Of a stretch of 64,000 nt of DNA, positions 16,081 to 25,500 are shown in pieces; position 1 is the first letter of the stretch, and each line of letters starts with the position of its first letter. Under the pieces are notes generated by a model. That model searched no databases, was not told where the DNA came from, and was given only the letters and a program-made list of their open reading frames with translations. Origin of the DNA: Pirellulaceae bacterium (GTDB lineage: Bacteria > Planctomycetota > Planctomycetia > Pirellulales > Pirellulaceae); contig JADHUC010000010.1 of NCBI GenBank assembly GCA_016784735.1, positions 1 through 64,000 on the forward strand. Direction: 5' to 3'. Made by a program: the position numbers and the translations under genes.

Positions 16081-17799
16081 ATGTCCCTGACTCAACTGGA
16101 GAACCCGCGCTCCAACCGCGTGCGGCGATGGTTTCTGCATCTCTATCGTTGGGGCGTGTTTGCTTTGATCATTTGGATGATCCGGCAACAGCACGAGTGG
16201 CATCAAACGCAACTGCGCGGTACGGACGAGGCCAACGTCACGTTGGCGCAGGCGAAGCGTTTCTTTCCCGAAGCCGACCAGATGGCCGATTGGAATCCCG
16301 ACCACGGCGGCCAGACCGTTGTGAATGCGAACGAACGTCCACTTGGCTACATGATACAGACGTCGCCCGCCAGCGACTCGATCATCGGCTATTCAGGTCC
16401 CAACAACACCTTGATTGCGTTCGACACCGACAGCAAGATCTTGGGCATCGAGATCCTCACGAGCGGCGATACGCCGGAACACCTAAAAGCCGTGCTGATG
16501 GATGAATTGTTCATGACGGCGTTCGGCGGTCTTTCGTGGGAGGAGGCTCGAGACAAACGCGACGTCGACGGCGTCTCGGGAGCAACGCTCACCAGTCTGG
16601 CGATTGCCGAAGGCATTATCCATCGCCTGGGCGGTGCACCTCACTCGTACCGATTCCCCGATCCATTGCGGGTGGGCGAGGTGAGGAGATTCTTTGCCAA
16701 TGCCCATCAGCTTGCACCGTACGAAGATCGTCCCGGCATGTTCACGGTGGACGATGCCCGCGGCAAGAGGCTGGGATATGCAACACGCACATCGCCGAAT
16801 GCCGACAATCTGATCGGCTTCCAGGGCCCGACCGATACACTGATCGCGTTGGACGCGGACAATTGCGTCCGAGGGATCGCCATTCGCCGAAGCTATGAGA
16901 CGCCGGAGTATGTCGGTTGGGTGAAGGACGAAGAGCCGTTCATGAAGCGGTTCGATGGCATGAGCCTCGACGATTTGGCATCACTGGATCTGTTCGAGGC
17001 CCAAATCGAAGGCGTTTCCGGCGCAACGATAACCAGCATGACAATCGCCGAAACTTTGGTTTTGACCGCGCGGCATTTCCGGCAAATGAAGTCCACGCCG
17101 CCTCGACAACGCGCCGTCGTGACTGTACGAGATGTGGGGACCGGGATTGTCATCCTGTTTGCAGTCCTGCTGGCGTTCTCGCCGCTACGTGGCAAAAGGT
17201 TGATCCGTATAGGCTTTCAAGTTGTGCTGATCGTCTATCTGGGATTTGTCGCCGGGGACATGGTCTCGCAGGCGATTCTTGTTGGATGGGCGCAAAGCGG
17301 GATTCCTTGGCGTTTCGCCGGGAGGTTAGTGCTGCTGGCCGGAGCCGCGTTTCTGGCCCCGCTGGTAAGTCGCCGACAACTATACTGCCATCACCTGTGC
17401 CCCCACGGAGCCGCTCAGCAACTGCTGAGGAACGTGTTGCCGTTTCGGTTGCGGTTGTTCAAATGGGTATCGCGCGGCCTACGCCTTCTGCCGGCCCTGT
17501 TGCTGGTATGGGCCCTGTTGGTCGCGATGCTTCACTGGTCGTACAGTCTGACCGCGATCGAGCCGTTCGACGCCTATTTGTTCCGCGTTGCCGGCTGGGC
17601 TACGATAGCGGTTGCAATGGTAGGTTTGGCGTTTTCGTTGGTGGTGCCGATGGCCTACTGCCGTTTTGGCTGCCCGACGGGTGCGTTGTTGGTATTCCTT
17701 CGGCGGCATGGACGCAGCGATCGTTTTACGCTGCGCGACTGGATGGCGTTGGGCCTTGTCACGATCGCTGTCGCCATACGGCTATCGTGTATGAGCTAG
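16081..17799 (+). CDS. NosR-like membrane protein with two FMN-binding domains and polyferredoxin-type cysteines
   Basis: 572 residues from ATG 16081. A TM helix near residue 25 (VFALIIWMIRQQ) is followed by two tandem FMN-binding domains, each ending in the flavinylation motif: DGVSGATLTSL (about 161) and EGVSGATITSM (about 310). In this family the last Thr is modified by ApbE. Several TM helices follow, with two cysteine clusters, CHHLCPHGAA (about 435) and CRFGCPTGALL (about 527). Each has fewer Cys than a full 4Fe-4S ferredoxin motif, as in NosR/RnfG-type membrane electron carriers. It probably moves electrons across or along the membrane to an exported reductase. No partner reductase or ApbE is visible nearby. 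Confidence 0.85.
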   Translation: MSLTQLENPRSNRVRRWFLHLYRWGVFALIIWMIRQQHEWHQTQLRGTDEANVTLAQAKRFFPEADQMADWNPDHGGQTVVNANERPLGYMIQTSPASDSIIGYSGPNNTLIAFDTDSKILGIEILTSGDTPEHLKAVLMDELFMTAFGGLSWEEARDKRDVDGVSGATLTSLAIAEGIIHRLGGAPHSYRFPDPLRVGEVRRFFANAHQLAPYEDRPGMFTVDDARGKRLGYATRTSPNADNLIGFQGPTDTLIALDADNCVRGIAIRRSYETPEYVGWVKDEEPFMKRFDGMSLDDLASLDLFEAQIEGVSGATITSMTIAETLVLTARHFRQMKSTPPRQRAVVTVRDVGTGIVILFAVLLAFSPLRGKRLIRIGFQVVLIVYLGFVAGDMVSQAILVGWAQSGIPWRFAGRLVLLAGAAFLAPLVSRRQLYCHHLCPHGAAQQLLRNVLPFRLRLFKWVSRGLRLLPALLLVWALLVAMLHWSYSLTAIEPFDAYLFRVAGWATIAVAMVGLAFSLVVPMAYCRFGCPTGALLVFLRRHGRSDRFTLRDWMALGLVTIAVAIRLSCMS

Positions 17800-18013
17800 A
17801 CAAACGTCTCGGTTACGGCCGAGCGAACTGGGAGTTCACGTATGCGCCGGGCATTTGTCTGGCGACGTTTTGGATCGGTGTCGTTGGCGTCGGCCTTGTT
17901 GAGATTACACCTGGTGATGACTGGCAACGCAAGTTCTGTTCAAGACAATCCGATGTGCTATTTTTGAAAGCAGACGTAGGCTCTTGAGTACACCGAAGAT
18001 ACAGAGAAGGAAT

Positions 18014-18090
18014 GACAGAATCATGGGGGCAGAATTATGAAACATGAAGGAAACGGAAATGATCATCATTCTGCCTCCATCATTCTGCCA
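18014..18090. repeat. imperfect inverted repeat, 'ggcagaatgatg' type
   Basis: 30-base arms at 18014-18043 and 18061-18090 pair at roughly four of five positions. The right arm contains two copies of catcattctgcc. It overlaps the apparent start of the protease gene. Confidence 0.7.
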
Positions 18091-19140
18091 ACACGCGGCA
18101 AAGACAAACACCATTCGGTGCTAGTGCAAGGTCCCAACCTGATTAGACTGATTGTTGGCATCGTCGGGATTTCATCCTGCAGCCTGGCCCATGCGGCGGA
18201 GTCCGTATTGCCGCCCGCGCAGCTCTACGAACAAGCGAAACGGGCATCCGCCGAAATCCTGATCGACGGACGCCACGGCGGCTCGGGCTGCTTTGTTTCG
18301 GAAGAGGGTCTGGTCATCACGGCTGCCCACATTCCTGGTCGTCCTGGCCGCAACATAGAAGTCCTCACATCCGACGGCGGCAGGCTCAAGGCGACGGTTG
18401 TGGCCGTAGATCTGGGCCATGATTTGATTCTGTTGCGCGTTGCGCCGCGCGAGGGCGGATACCCCGTGTTGAAGCTGGGTGCCGAAGTACCGCCGCCGGG
18501 CGCGGGCGTGTTTCTGTACAGCGCGTCTGCATTTCGGCACGGGCTACTCCAGACGGGCACCGTGGCTCGCGACGGGCTGACGTTCGAACAACAGGGGCAT
18601 TTCATCGAAGTCACACAAATCGCGGCGGTCGTACAGGAAGGCACGTCGGGCGGCCCGTGGATCAACCGCGAAGGCGGATTGATCGGCGTCCAGTCCGGTT
18701 CGATCACCAACAAGTCGGTACCCGGCGGCATCGCAAACGTCTCGCCCGTCCACGCGGTGCGAGTTCTGCTCGAAACCAAACGCAATGCGTCCACGCCCGT
18801 GATCGGCGTCTTCGTCGACGAGCTGTGGGTGCTTCCTCCCGATCAACAGCGACGTTTCCCACCAGCACAGGAAGGAATGGTCGTCCAGTCGCTGCAGCCG
18901 GACGGGCCTGCCGCCCGAGCGGGCATCAATAAGGGCGAAGTCCTCGTGGCCGTTGACGGTCAGAAGGTCCGGTTGCGGGACGACTACGTTCGCCTCGTTC
19001 GAGCAAAGAAGCCCGGTCAGTCGGTCGAACTGACACTTATCGGCGCGGACGGAACGGGTACTCGCAAGGTCACGGTCCCGATCGGAAAGCTCGAAGTTGG
19101 GTGGCCTGAAGAAAACGCCGCCGGTGGCGAGTCGCCCTGA
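18037..19140 (+). CDS. HtrA/DegP-like serine protease with one PDZ domain
   Basis: 367 residues as drawn, but the first 20 codons run through an inverted repeat. The signal peptide core LIRLIVGIVGISSCSLAHAA begins later, so GTG 18118 or 18124 is a credible start. The trypsin-like triad is visible: His in VITAAHIPG (about 97), Asp in DLGHDLILLRV (about 127), Ser in QEGTSGGPWINR (about 204). One PDZ domain follows (QEGMVVQSLQPDGPAARAGI, GEVLVAVDGQKVRLRDDYV). Family members degrade or refold damaged periplasmic proteins. The usual second PDZ is missing. No operon partner is evident; the next gene is convergent. Confidence 0.85.
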   Translation: MKHEGNGNDHHSASIILPTRGKDKHHSVLVQGPNLIRLIVGIVGISSCSLAHAAESVLPPAQLYEQAKRASAEILIDGRHGGSGCFVSEEGLVITAAHIPGRPGRNIEVLTSDGGRLKATVVAVDLGHDLILLRVAPREGGYPVLKLGAEVPPPGAGVFLYSASAFRHGLLQTGTVARDGLTFEQQGHFIEVTQIAAVVQEGTSGGPWINREGGLIGVQSGSITNKSVPGGIANVSPVHAVRVLLETKRNASTPVIGVFVDELWVLPPDQQRRFPPAQEGMVVQSLQPDGPAARAGINKGEVLVAVDGQKVRLRDDYVRLVRAKKPGQSVELTLIGADGTGTRKVTVPIGKLEVGWPEENAAGGESP

Positions 19141-19164
19141 AAAATAGCTGACTCGCGGCAATCT

Positions 19165-19247
19165 CGTTTAACCGCAAGCCGGAGGCGTGCGCGTGGAGGG
19201 GAGCCTGTTTGGTGATCGCGCGCACGCCTCCGGCTTGCGGTTAAACG
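19165..19247. repeat. perfect 29-base-arm palindrome overlapping a stop codon
   Basis: The arms at 19165-19193 and 19219-19247 are exact reverse complements. The arm begins cgtttaaccgcaagccgga. The right arm contains the TAA stop (19241-19243) of the minus-strand CoA-disulfide reductase gene. Lying between convergent genes, it may serve as a bidirectional terminator. Confidence 0.95.
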
Positions 19248-20905
19248 GCTCGATTGCGTACAGTCATTCCGCCCGATAGGTTCTTCACGTCCGAGAAGCC
19301 GCTTTGCTTCAAGATTCGTAATGCCACGTGGGCTCGGAGGCCAATTCCGCAGGAAACTACGGTTTCGGCGGATTGGTCCAGTTCGCCGATCCGGTCACGC
19401 AAGTTGTCAACAGGGATGTTGACGGCGTGATCCGCTGCGGCAAGTGGCCTTTTCTGGACTTCGCGCGGCGTGCGTACGTCGACGACTTGTTTGCCACCGA
19501 GGTCCACGTCGGCGTCCAGGAATTGCTCGACGCCATCCAACTGGTTGCACGCTGCGAAGGCGGCCATGTGGATGGGGTCCTTGGCCGATCCGAACGGCGG
19601 CGCGTAGGCCAGGTCCAGTCCCGCCAGATCGCGCACCGTACCGTTCATCGCCATGGCAGTGGCAATCACGTCCACTCGTTTGTCGACGCCTTCGCGCCCC
19701 ACCGCCTGACAGCCGAGCACCTTGCCGGTGTCGGGATCGAACGTGAGCTTCAAAGTGATGGGGGCTGCTTTTGGATAGTAACCGGCGTGATGATCGGCCA
19801 CGATGGTCACGCTGCGAGTGGCGACGTTCAGCCGTTTGGCCAACTTGGCCGTCAAGCCACTCATCGCGGCGCACAGCTCGAAAACTCGCACGATGGACGT
19901 GCCAAACACATTGGCCATCGGCGCGCTGGTGCCCGTGGCCGCGTGCTCGCCGGCCAAACGGCCAGCGCGGTTGGCCGGTCCAGCCAGGGCGATCCGCATT
20001 GATTGACCGGTGGGACCAAATGTGTACTCGGCCGCGTCGCCCACGGCGTAGACGTCCGGATCGCTGGTCTGCATGTACTGGTTGGTGGCGATCCCGCCGC
20101 TCGGCCCGATGTCCAGTCCTGCTTGTTGCGCTAGCTCCACATTTGGCCGGACGCCGATTCCCAGAATCACCAAGTCGGCCTCGATCTCGCTGCCACTTTG
20201 CAGTTGGATACCGGTTGCCATTCCCTGATCGTCCGTCAAGACGCGCTGGATACCATCGCCCAAGTACAAGGTAACGCCGTTTCGCCCAAGTTCCGTTTCC
20301 AGCGGTTTCGCCATCTCGTGGTCCAAAAGCGGTAGCACTTGCGGTTCGAGTTCGACCAATGACGTTCGCAGACCCCGACGAGCCAACTGTTCGACCATCT
20401 CCAACCCAATGAAACCCGCACCGACCACTGCGGCCCGTTTCGATTTACTGGCAGCCACAGCTTCATTGATCCGGTCCATATCGGCTACGTTGCGCAGCGT
20501 AAACACATTGCTCGCGTCGGCACCTTCGATCTTTGGGACCACGGGCGAGGCGCCGGGCGCCAAAATCAGTTTGTCGTAGCGCTCGTTGCGGGTCTCGCCA
20601 GTAGTATGGTTTAGCACGGTCACCGTCTTGGCATCGCGATCAATCCTTTGAACCTCGTGCCGAACGCGCACGTCCAAGCGAAAACGTTGGGTCAGAAGCT
20701 CCGCCGTAGCGACCAGCAACGAATCGCGTTTGGCGATCTCGCCGCCGATATGGTACGGCAAACCACAGTTGGCAAACGAAACGTATTCGTCCTTCTCGAA
20801 AAGAATGATTCGTGCATGCTCGTTCATGCGTCGAGCGCGTGTCGCTGCCGAAGCGCCGCCGGCCACGCCGCCCACGATTACGATGGTCAGAGGAGAATCG
20901 CTCAT
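19241..20905 (-). CDS. CoA-disulfide reductase-like FAD enzyme with C-terminal rhodanese domain
   Basis: 554 residues from ATG 20905 (MSDSPLTIVIVGGVAGGASA), preceded by aaagg. The frame opens earlier, but the FAD loop starts here. Domains: FAD-binding GGVAGGASA (11-19), single redox Cys in SFANCGLPYHIGGE (C47, as in CoA-disulfide and polysulfide reductases), NAD loop VVGAGFIGLEMVEQLARRG, FAD motif VYAVGDAAE, dimer domain around FDPDTGKVLGCQAVGREGVD, then a rhodanese module (VVDVRTPREVQKRPL) with active Cys in VVSCGIGLRAHVALR (about C519). It probably reduces CoA or sulfane-sulfur disulfides with NAD(P)H in the cytosol. Confidence 0.92.
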   Translation of the reverse strand: MSDSPLTIVIVGGVAGGASAATRARRMNEHARIILFEKDEYVSFANCGLPYHIGGEIAKRDSLLVATAELLTQRFRLDVRVRHEVQRIDRDAKTVTVLNHTTGETRNERYDKLILAPGASPVVPKIEGADASNVFTLRNVADMDRINEAVAASKSKRAAVVGAGFIGLEMVEQLARRGLRTSLVELEPQVLPLLDHEMAKPLETELGRNGVTLYLGDGIQRVLTDDQGMATGIQLQSGSEIEADLVILGIGVRPNVELAQQAGLDIGPSGGIATNQYMQTSDPDVYAVGDAAEYTFGPTGQSMRIALAGPANRAGRLAGEHAATGTSAPMANVFGTSIVRVFELCAAMSGLTAKLAKRLNVATRSVTIVADHHAGYYPKAAPITLKLTFDPDTGKVLGCQAVGREGVDKRVDVIATAMAMNGTVRDLAGLDLAYAPPFGSAKDPIHMAAFAACNQLDGVEQFLDADVDLGGKQVVDVRTPREVQKRPLAAADHAVNIPVDNLRDRIGELDQSAETVVSCGIGLRAHVALRILKQSGFSDVKNLSGGMTVRNRAV

Positions 20906-21072
20906 GATGGCCTTTCTTGGTCGCAAGAAGACGGGTAAAGGATGAACACCATACGATACCAATTCTCAGGACATACGGAAGTCGACAAAACACGGACGGT
21001 CTGATAGTTTACGCTGGATGGTCTTTCGGGTGACTTCGGAACGCGGAGAGGATGACTTTGGCGAACGGCGGG

Positions 21073-21135
21073 GTAGCTACGCTCGCCAGAGCGTGGGGGA
21101 GCAGCCGGAGCCCACGGTCTGGCGACCGTAGCTAC
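21073..21135. repeat. palindrome, 'gtagctacgctcgcc' type
   Basis: 25-base arms at 21073-21097 and 21111-21135 pair with two mismatches around a 13-base loop. It lies about 50 bases before the sigma-factor start, in its presumed leader. Confidence 0.85.
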
Positions 21136-21182
21136 TTCTTAAATACGGAGGTTGTCTTTTCCGCGTCATTAGGGAGAGATGT

Positions 21183-21800
21183 ATGCCGGCTCCAGACGAT
21201 GTGACACGGTGGATTTCCGGACTGGCCGTGGGCGACCAGGACGCCGCACAGGCGCTGTGGGAGCAGTACTTTGCCAAACTGATGCAGTACGCTCGGCGAA
21301 AGCTTCGCGACGCGCCGCTTCGCACTTTTGACGAAGAAGACGTGGCTCTCAGCGCCATGTTCAGCTTCTGCCGCGGCATGGAGGCCGGACGGTTCGAGCG
21401 AGTGGAGGGTCGAGACGACCTTTGGAAGCTGCTGGTAACGATCACGGCCCGCAAGATCTACGCCCAGCAACGACGGGCGATGACCGAAAAACGCGGCGGC
21501 GGCAAGGTCCGTGGCGAGTCGGTATTTCAGCGTTATGATTCGGATGGAGACCTGCAAACCGGCATGGCCGCAATTCTGGGAAACGAACCCACGCCCGAAC
21601 TGGCCAACATGCTGGTGGAGAGCACGCAACAGTACCTCGACTGCCTCGACGACGAAAACCTCCGCCAAATCGCGCGATTGAAGCTGGAAGGGTGGACCAA
21701 CGACGAGATTGCCAAGCGGCAATCCTGCGTCCGTCGAACGGTGGAACGAAAGCTGGAACGCATTCGCGAGAAGTGGAGTAAAATCGGATTCAATCCGTAA
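21183..21800 (+). CDS. ECF-type RNA polymerase sigma factor (planctomycete Sigma70_ECF type)
   Basis: 205 residues from ATG 21183, with ribosome site agggagagatgt. Region 2 is seen around ALWEQYFAKLMQYARRKL and the 'LRTFDEEDVALSAMFSFCRG' helix. The linker contains the long variable part typical of the planctomycete family, and region 4 (LEGWTNDEIAKRQSCVRRTV) forms the helix-turn-helix for the -35 box. No anti-sigma gene is adjacent. In planctomycetes such factors are commonly encoded near Ser/Thr kinases, and here a kinase gene lies just beyond the convergent 227-residue gene. Control by phosphorylation is possible but unproven. Confidence 0.9.
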   Translation: MPAPDDVTRWISGLAVGDQDAAQALWEQYFAKLMQYARRKLRDAPLRTFDEEDVALSAMFSFCRGMEAGRFERVEGRDDLWKLLVTITARKIYAQQRRAMTEKRGGGKVRGESVFQRYDSDGDLQTGMAAILGNEPTPELANMLVESTQQYLDCLDDENLRQIARLKLEGWTNDEIAKRQSCVRRTVERKLERIREKWSKIGFNP

Positions 21801-22473
21801 CGTTCAACCACTCGAATCGCCACAACGGATTGCCGCACACGTCGCACATCTCATCGTCATCCATTACCGCGCCGCGACACTTGTGGCAATCCGTGATCGC
21901 CGGCAAGCAGGCTATTTGACGGCCGCGCAGCTCCGAAGCTCGGCCGTGATCGCTGAAAGCCACGGCAGTGGCCACGTGTACGGCGAGCGGCACCAGACGG
22001 AACAGCACGAGCGGCGCGCGCCGTGATTCGGCCAAGACCTTCAATAAGACATCGGTCAGCGCAAGACGGCGAGCGTCGGGTGTTTTGGATTGATACTCGG
22101 CAATTTGTGCGAAGGTCTTCGGGTCGGACAATGATTCGCCCAGCCGTAGTTGGCCGAGCCACTGGAGGTACCAATCGCCGTCCGGTTTTGTGAAGCCGTA
22201 CTCACTTGCCGCCACCGCCGACTCGACCACCTGGAACACTTCAATCTCCGCTATGGTCGCATTCCGAGTCCTCAACTCCGACACAGGCACGAGCATCGAA
22301 TCCTTGCCCAGATTTTCCTCAACATCGAAGTGCATTCGATCGTAAAAGAGGTCGCGCAATAAGCCCAATCCGGCACACAGACTGCGAGCCACCCGCGCAC
22401 CGTCTTCGCTCCCTTCATGCTTGTTGAACTGTTCGATAGCCTCGGCCAGTCTGTCTTCTTCTGTTGGTTTCAT
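21790..22473 (-). CDS. hypothetical protein with C-terminal zinc ribbon
   Basis: 227 residues from ATG 22473, with a clear ribosome site (ggaggccaccaggacg). The body is mostly helical with no recognised domain (FYDRMHFDVEENLGKDSMLV, DGDWYLQWLGQLRLGE). The last 35 residues carry a CHKCRG...CDVCGNPLW zinc ribbon. It begins 36 bases after the kinase stop on the same strand and its end overlaps the sigma-factor gene by 11 bases tail to tail. The position suggests an accessory or regulator of the kinase/sigma pair. Function unknown. Confidence 0.75.
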   Translation of the reverse strand: MKPTEEDRLAEAIEQFNKHEGSEDGARVARSLCAGLGLLRDLFYDRMHFDVEENLGKDSMLVPVSELRTRNATIAEIEVFQVVESAVAASEYGFTKPDGDWYLQWLGQLRLGESLSDPKTFAQIAEYQSKTPDARRLALTDVLLKVLAESRRAPLVLFRLVPLAVHVATAVAFSDHGRASELRGRQIACLPAITDCHKCRGAVMDDDEMCDVCGNPLWRFEWLNVTD

Positions 22474-22509
22474 CGTCCTGGTGGCCTCCTGGCATACGCC
22501 GTCAGGGTG

Positions 22510-25500
22510 CTACTGTACCGTCACCTTGCCGAGAAGCTCGACAAAAGAAAAATCCTCGATGGTCAGGGCCAAGTGCTCTTGGCTGTCGGGCCAACACTGG
22601 GCATCGGACCAGAGGCATTCAATCTCGCTGCCGGCGCTTTGGTGCTGCAAGACGAGTTCGATCAAGGGTTCGGGGAGGCTCAAATCTTGTGTCCCCGACT
22701 TGTCACGACCGTTCTGCTTGACTTGCCGGCGACCGATGCCGTCCAGACGGAAGGCCGCGTTCGTACCATCGGGCAGCAGAACGACAACAAGACCGTCGTT
22801 GTCGTGTAGATGAAAGAGGACTCGAACGGCCCGCGTACTGCCGCCGTATCCCGGGCCTCGCGCAGCGAGAATCAACCGTGCGGCGCGAACGGAATCGACG
22901 GGTTGTGTATCTCCGACTACCGAAATGGCCAGATCGTAGAACCTGCGCAAGAATGGAAGCATGTCGTCGACGGCCGAGTGCTCCTTGAGATGCCCTGTGA
23001 AGTTCTCTAGCAGCGTCTCCAATCGCGTGAGGTCTTCCGGCAGATTCGTTTGTCCGTTTGGGGGCTGCAGTTCCGAGCGAAGCAACAATTCTGCGCAAAG
23101 CAATTGCAGCTCGAGCGTCTCTCGGCGAAGCTGCTCGTACGGGTTGAGATCGCACTGCTGAATCAGAAACTGACGCAACTTCGCATGACCGGTACTTGGG
23201 TCCTCTGCTTCCTTGTACTCAAGGATGCTCTCGGCCAGTGACCGCACCACATCAACACGCTTCGATCTCTCGCCGATGATGCTCTGCTCGCGAGCCTGTT
23301 CAAATTGTTCTCGGGCCGCTTTCGTTTCGCCCATCAGTGCCAGAACCATGCACTGCTTGAAGGCATGGACCACCCTTGCGCCAAGCTCGTCCGCGTCGTC
23401 AGTAGCCTCCTGGTAAAGGATGCTGGCTCGTTCGAGTCGCTCCAACTCAGGGCCCGAGGCCGCTTCGTGGTACAGCACGCAATCGGCCCATCGTTCCTTC
23501 GAGTTGGTCAGACGCTCGCGGAGGTCCCGCAAATATCGCTGGTGGCCGGGCGGTGGGTTCTTCTGCTTTTCGCCCTCTTCCAGTTCGATCTTGATCTTGG
23601 CGATTAGCTCTGTGTACTTCGCTTCCGTGTTTGCCACGTTGCCAAGATAGCGTTGAGCCATGGCCAAGCCATGCGAATTGTGAAATACGTAAATCGACGC
23701 AAACGCGTTTCCTTTGCCCTCGTTCCAGTTGATGTGACGAATGCTGTACGCCGTTTCAAACTCGCTTTTCGCTTTCTGCACGTTCCATCGGTCCATCAAA
23801 CTCCACGCGTAACGCTCGCAGACATGAGCCAGAAGAGGATGGCCACGATCGATCTTCTGGGACTCCGCCAATTGCTGTTTGGCACGCTCGAATTCCTCGT
23901 CCTTGTATTGGCCGGCCTTTCTGGAAGCATGGCCAAAGGCGGCTCGAGTTTCCGCCTGGAACAGAAGCGGAGCATCCGGAGTCAGGGCCGCGCGAAACCG
24001 TCGAGATGCCTCGTCGTAGTCAGACAAGACCGAAAAACACAAGCGGGCGGAATCCGCCTGACACAATAGACCAAGGGCAGATTCCGAGGGTTTCAACTGG
24101 TCGTACTCTACCAAAGCAGCGTCATAGGACGCGATCGCTCGGTCAGCCATTTCCGCGTCGTTGCTCAGTTCGGCCAGCTTATGCTCTAACACGGCCCGTG
24201 TGTACAGATCGTTGGCCGTCCAGGTATCGCGATCCCCGACAAACGCATCGTAGCTCTTCCGGAGGCGCTCCTTCAGTTCTTCATCCTCCAGCCGTTCGCT
24301 TGATACGGCGATCAACTCGTCCAGCAACCCGATTTGTCGCTCGGAAAGCGAATCTCTGCAACGATCGACCGCCTTCCCAAGCCACGTTTGGACCTGGACC
24401 ACGTTCGAATCGAGATAGCCTTCCACGTTTTCGCCCAACACGGCCCCCGCGTCTTCCGTGCGCAGTTCACGCGCCACGGCGGCCCGCGCAAAAGGCGTGT
24501 ACCACGGCATTTCGTCGAACCACCACTGGCCGTTCAGTCCGGGCAGCGTCTCGATGTCGCGGACCAGGCTGTCTGGTGCACGTTGTGGGCGCAGCACATA
24601 GATCAGTGTCAGAGCAAGTGCGGCCAGCAACACGACTGCGGCGATCCATGCCGGGTGGCGATACCAAGGCTTGGCCCAGGGGCGACGGCGCTTGCGTCGC
24701 CGCCGCGATGACTTCCTGGTGTCGCTCGACAAAGAAGGGATATGCGGATCCGTTGGAACGTCGCGATGGATGCCAGGCTCGGCCAGCGAAGACACTAACG
24801 ACTGGACCGAACTGGGCTGGGCAAACTCTTCGATGTCTTCGACCACCTCGGCCGGCTCCCAGTAACGATCGTCTGGCTCCTTGGCCATCATTCGCTCGAT
24901 CACATACTGCAATTCGTCGGGCACGTCGGGCCGCGTGTCCAAGACCGACGGCACGGGAGCTCGCTGATGGGCCAGTTGTTTCTGAACCAGGCTCTTGTGG
25001 TCTTCGCCGCTGTAAGGCGGCCGGCCAGTCAGCACGTAGTACAACGTACAGCCCAGACTGTAGATATCCGCCCGGATGTCCACCGAGCTTGCGTCGGCCC
25101 ACTGCTCCGGTGCCATGTAGTCGCAGGTACCCATCGGGGCCGAACTCATGGTCAGCCGAGTCTCCGGCTGCTGTTCAGCGATGAAGCGAGCCAGCCCGAG
25201 GTCGAGGATCTTCACCGAGCCGTTCTGGCTGAGCATCAGATTCGACGGCTTGATATCGCGATGCACAAGGAAGTTATCGTGGGCGTGCTGCAAACCGACG
25301 GACGCCTGCCGAATCAACTCGCAGGCGGCCTCGACGGGCAGAGGTTCGCCCGATCCGACAAGCTTCGTCAAGTCCCAGCCTTCGACGAACTCCATCACCA
25401 AGAAGTGGACGTCGCTCTCCTCGCCGGCATCCAGGGCCTGGACGATGTTCGGGTGGTCCAAACGGCCGCAGTTTTCCACCTCGAGCCGAAATCGCTCGAG

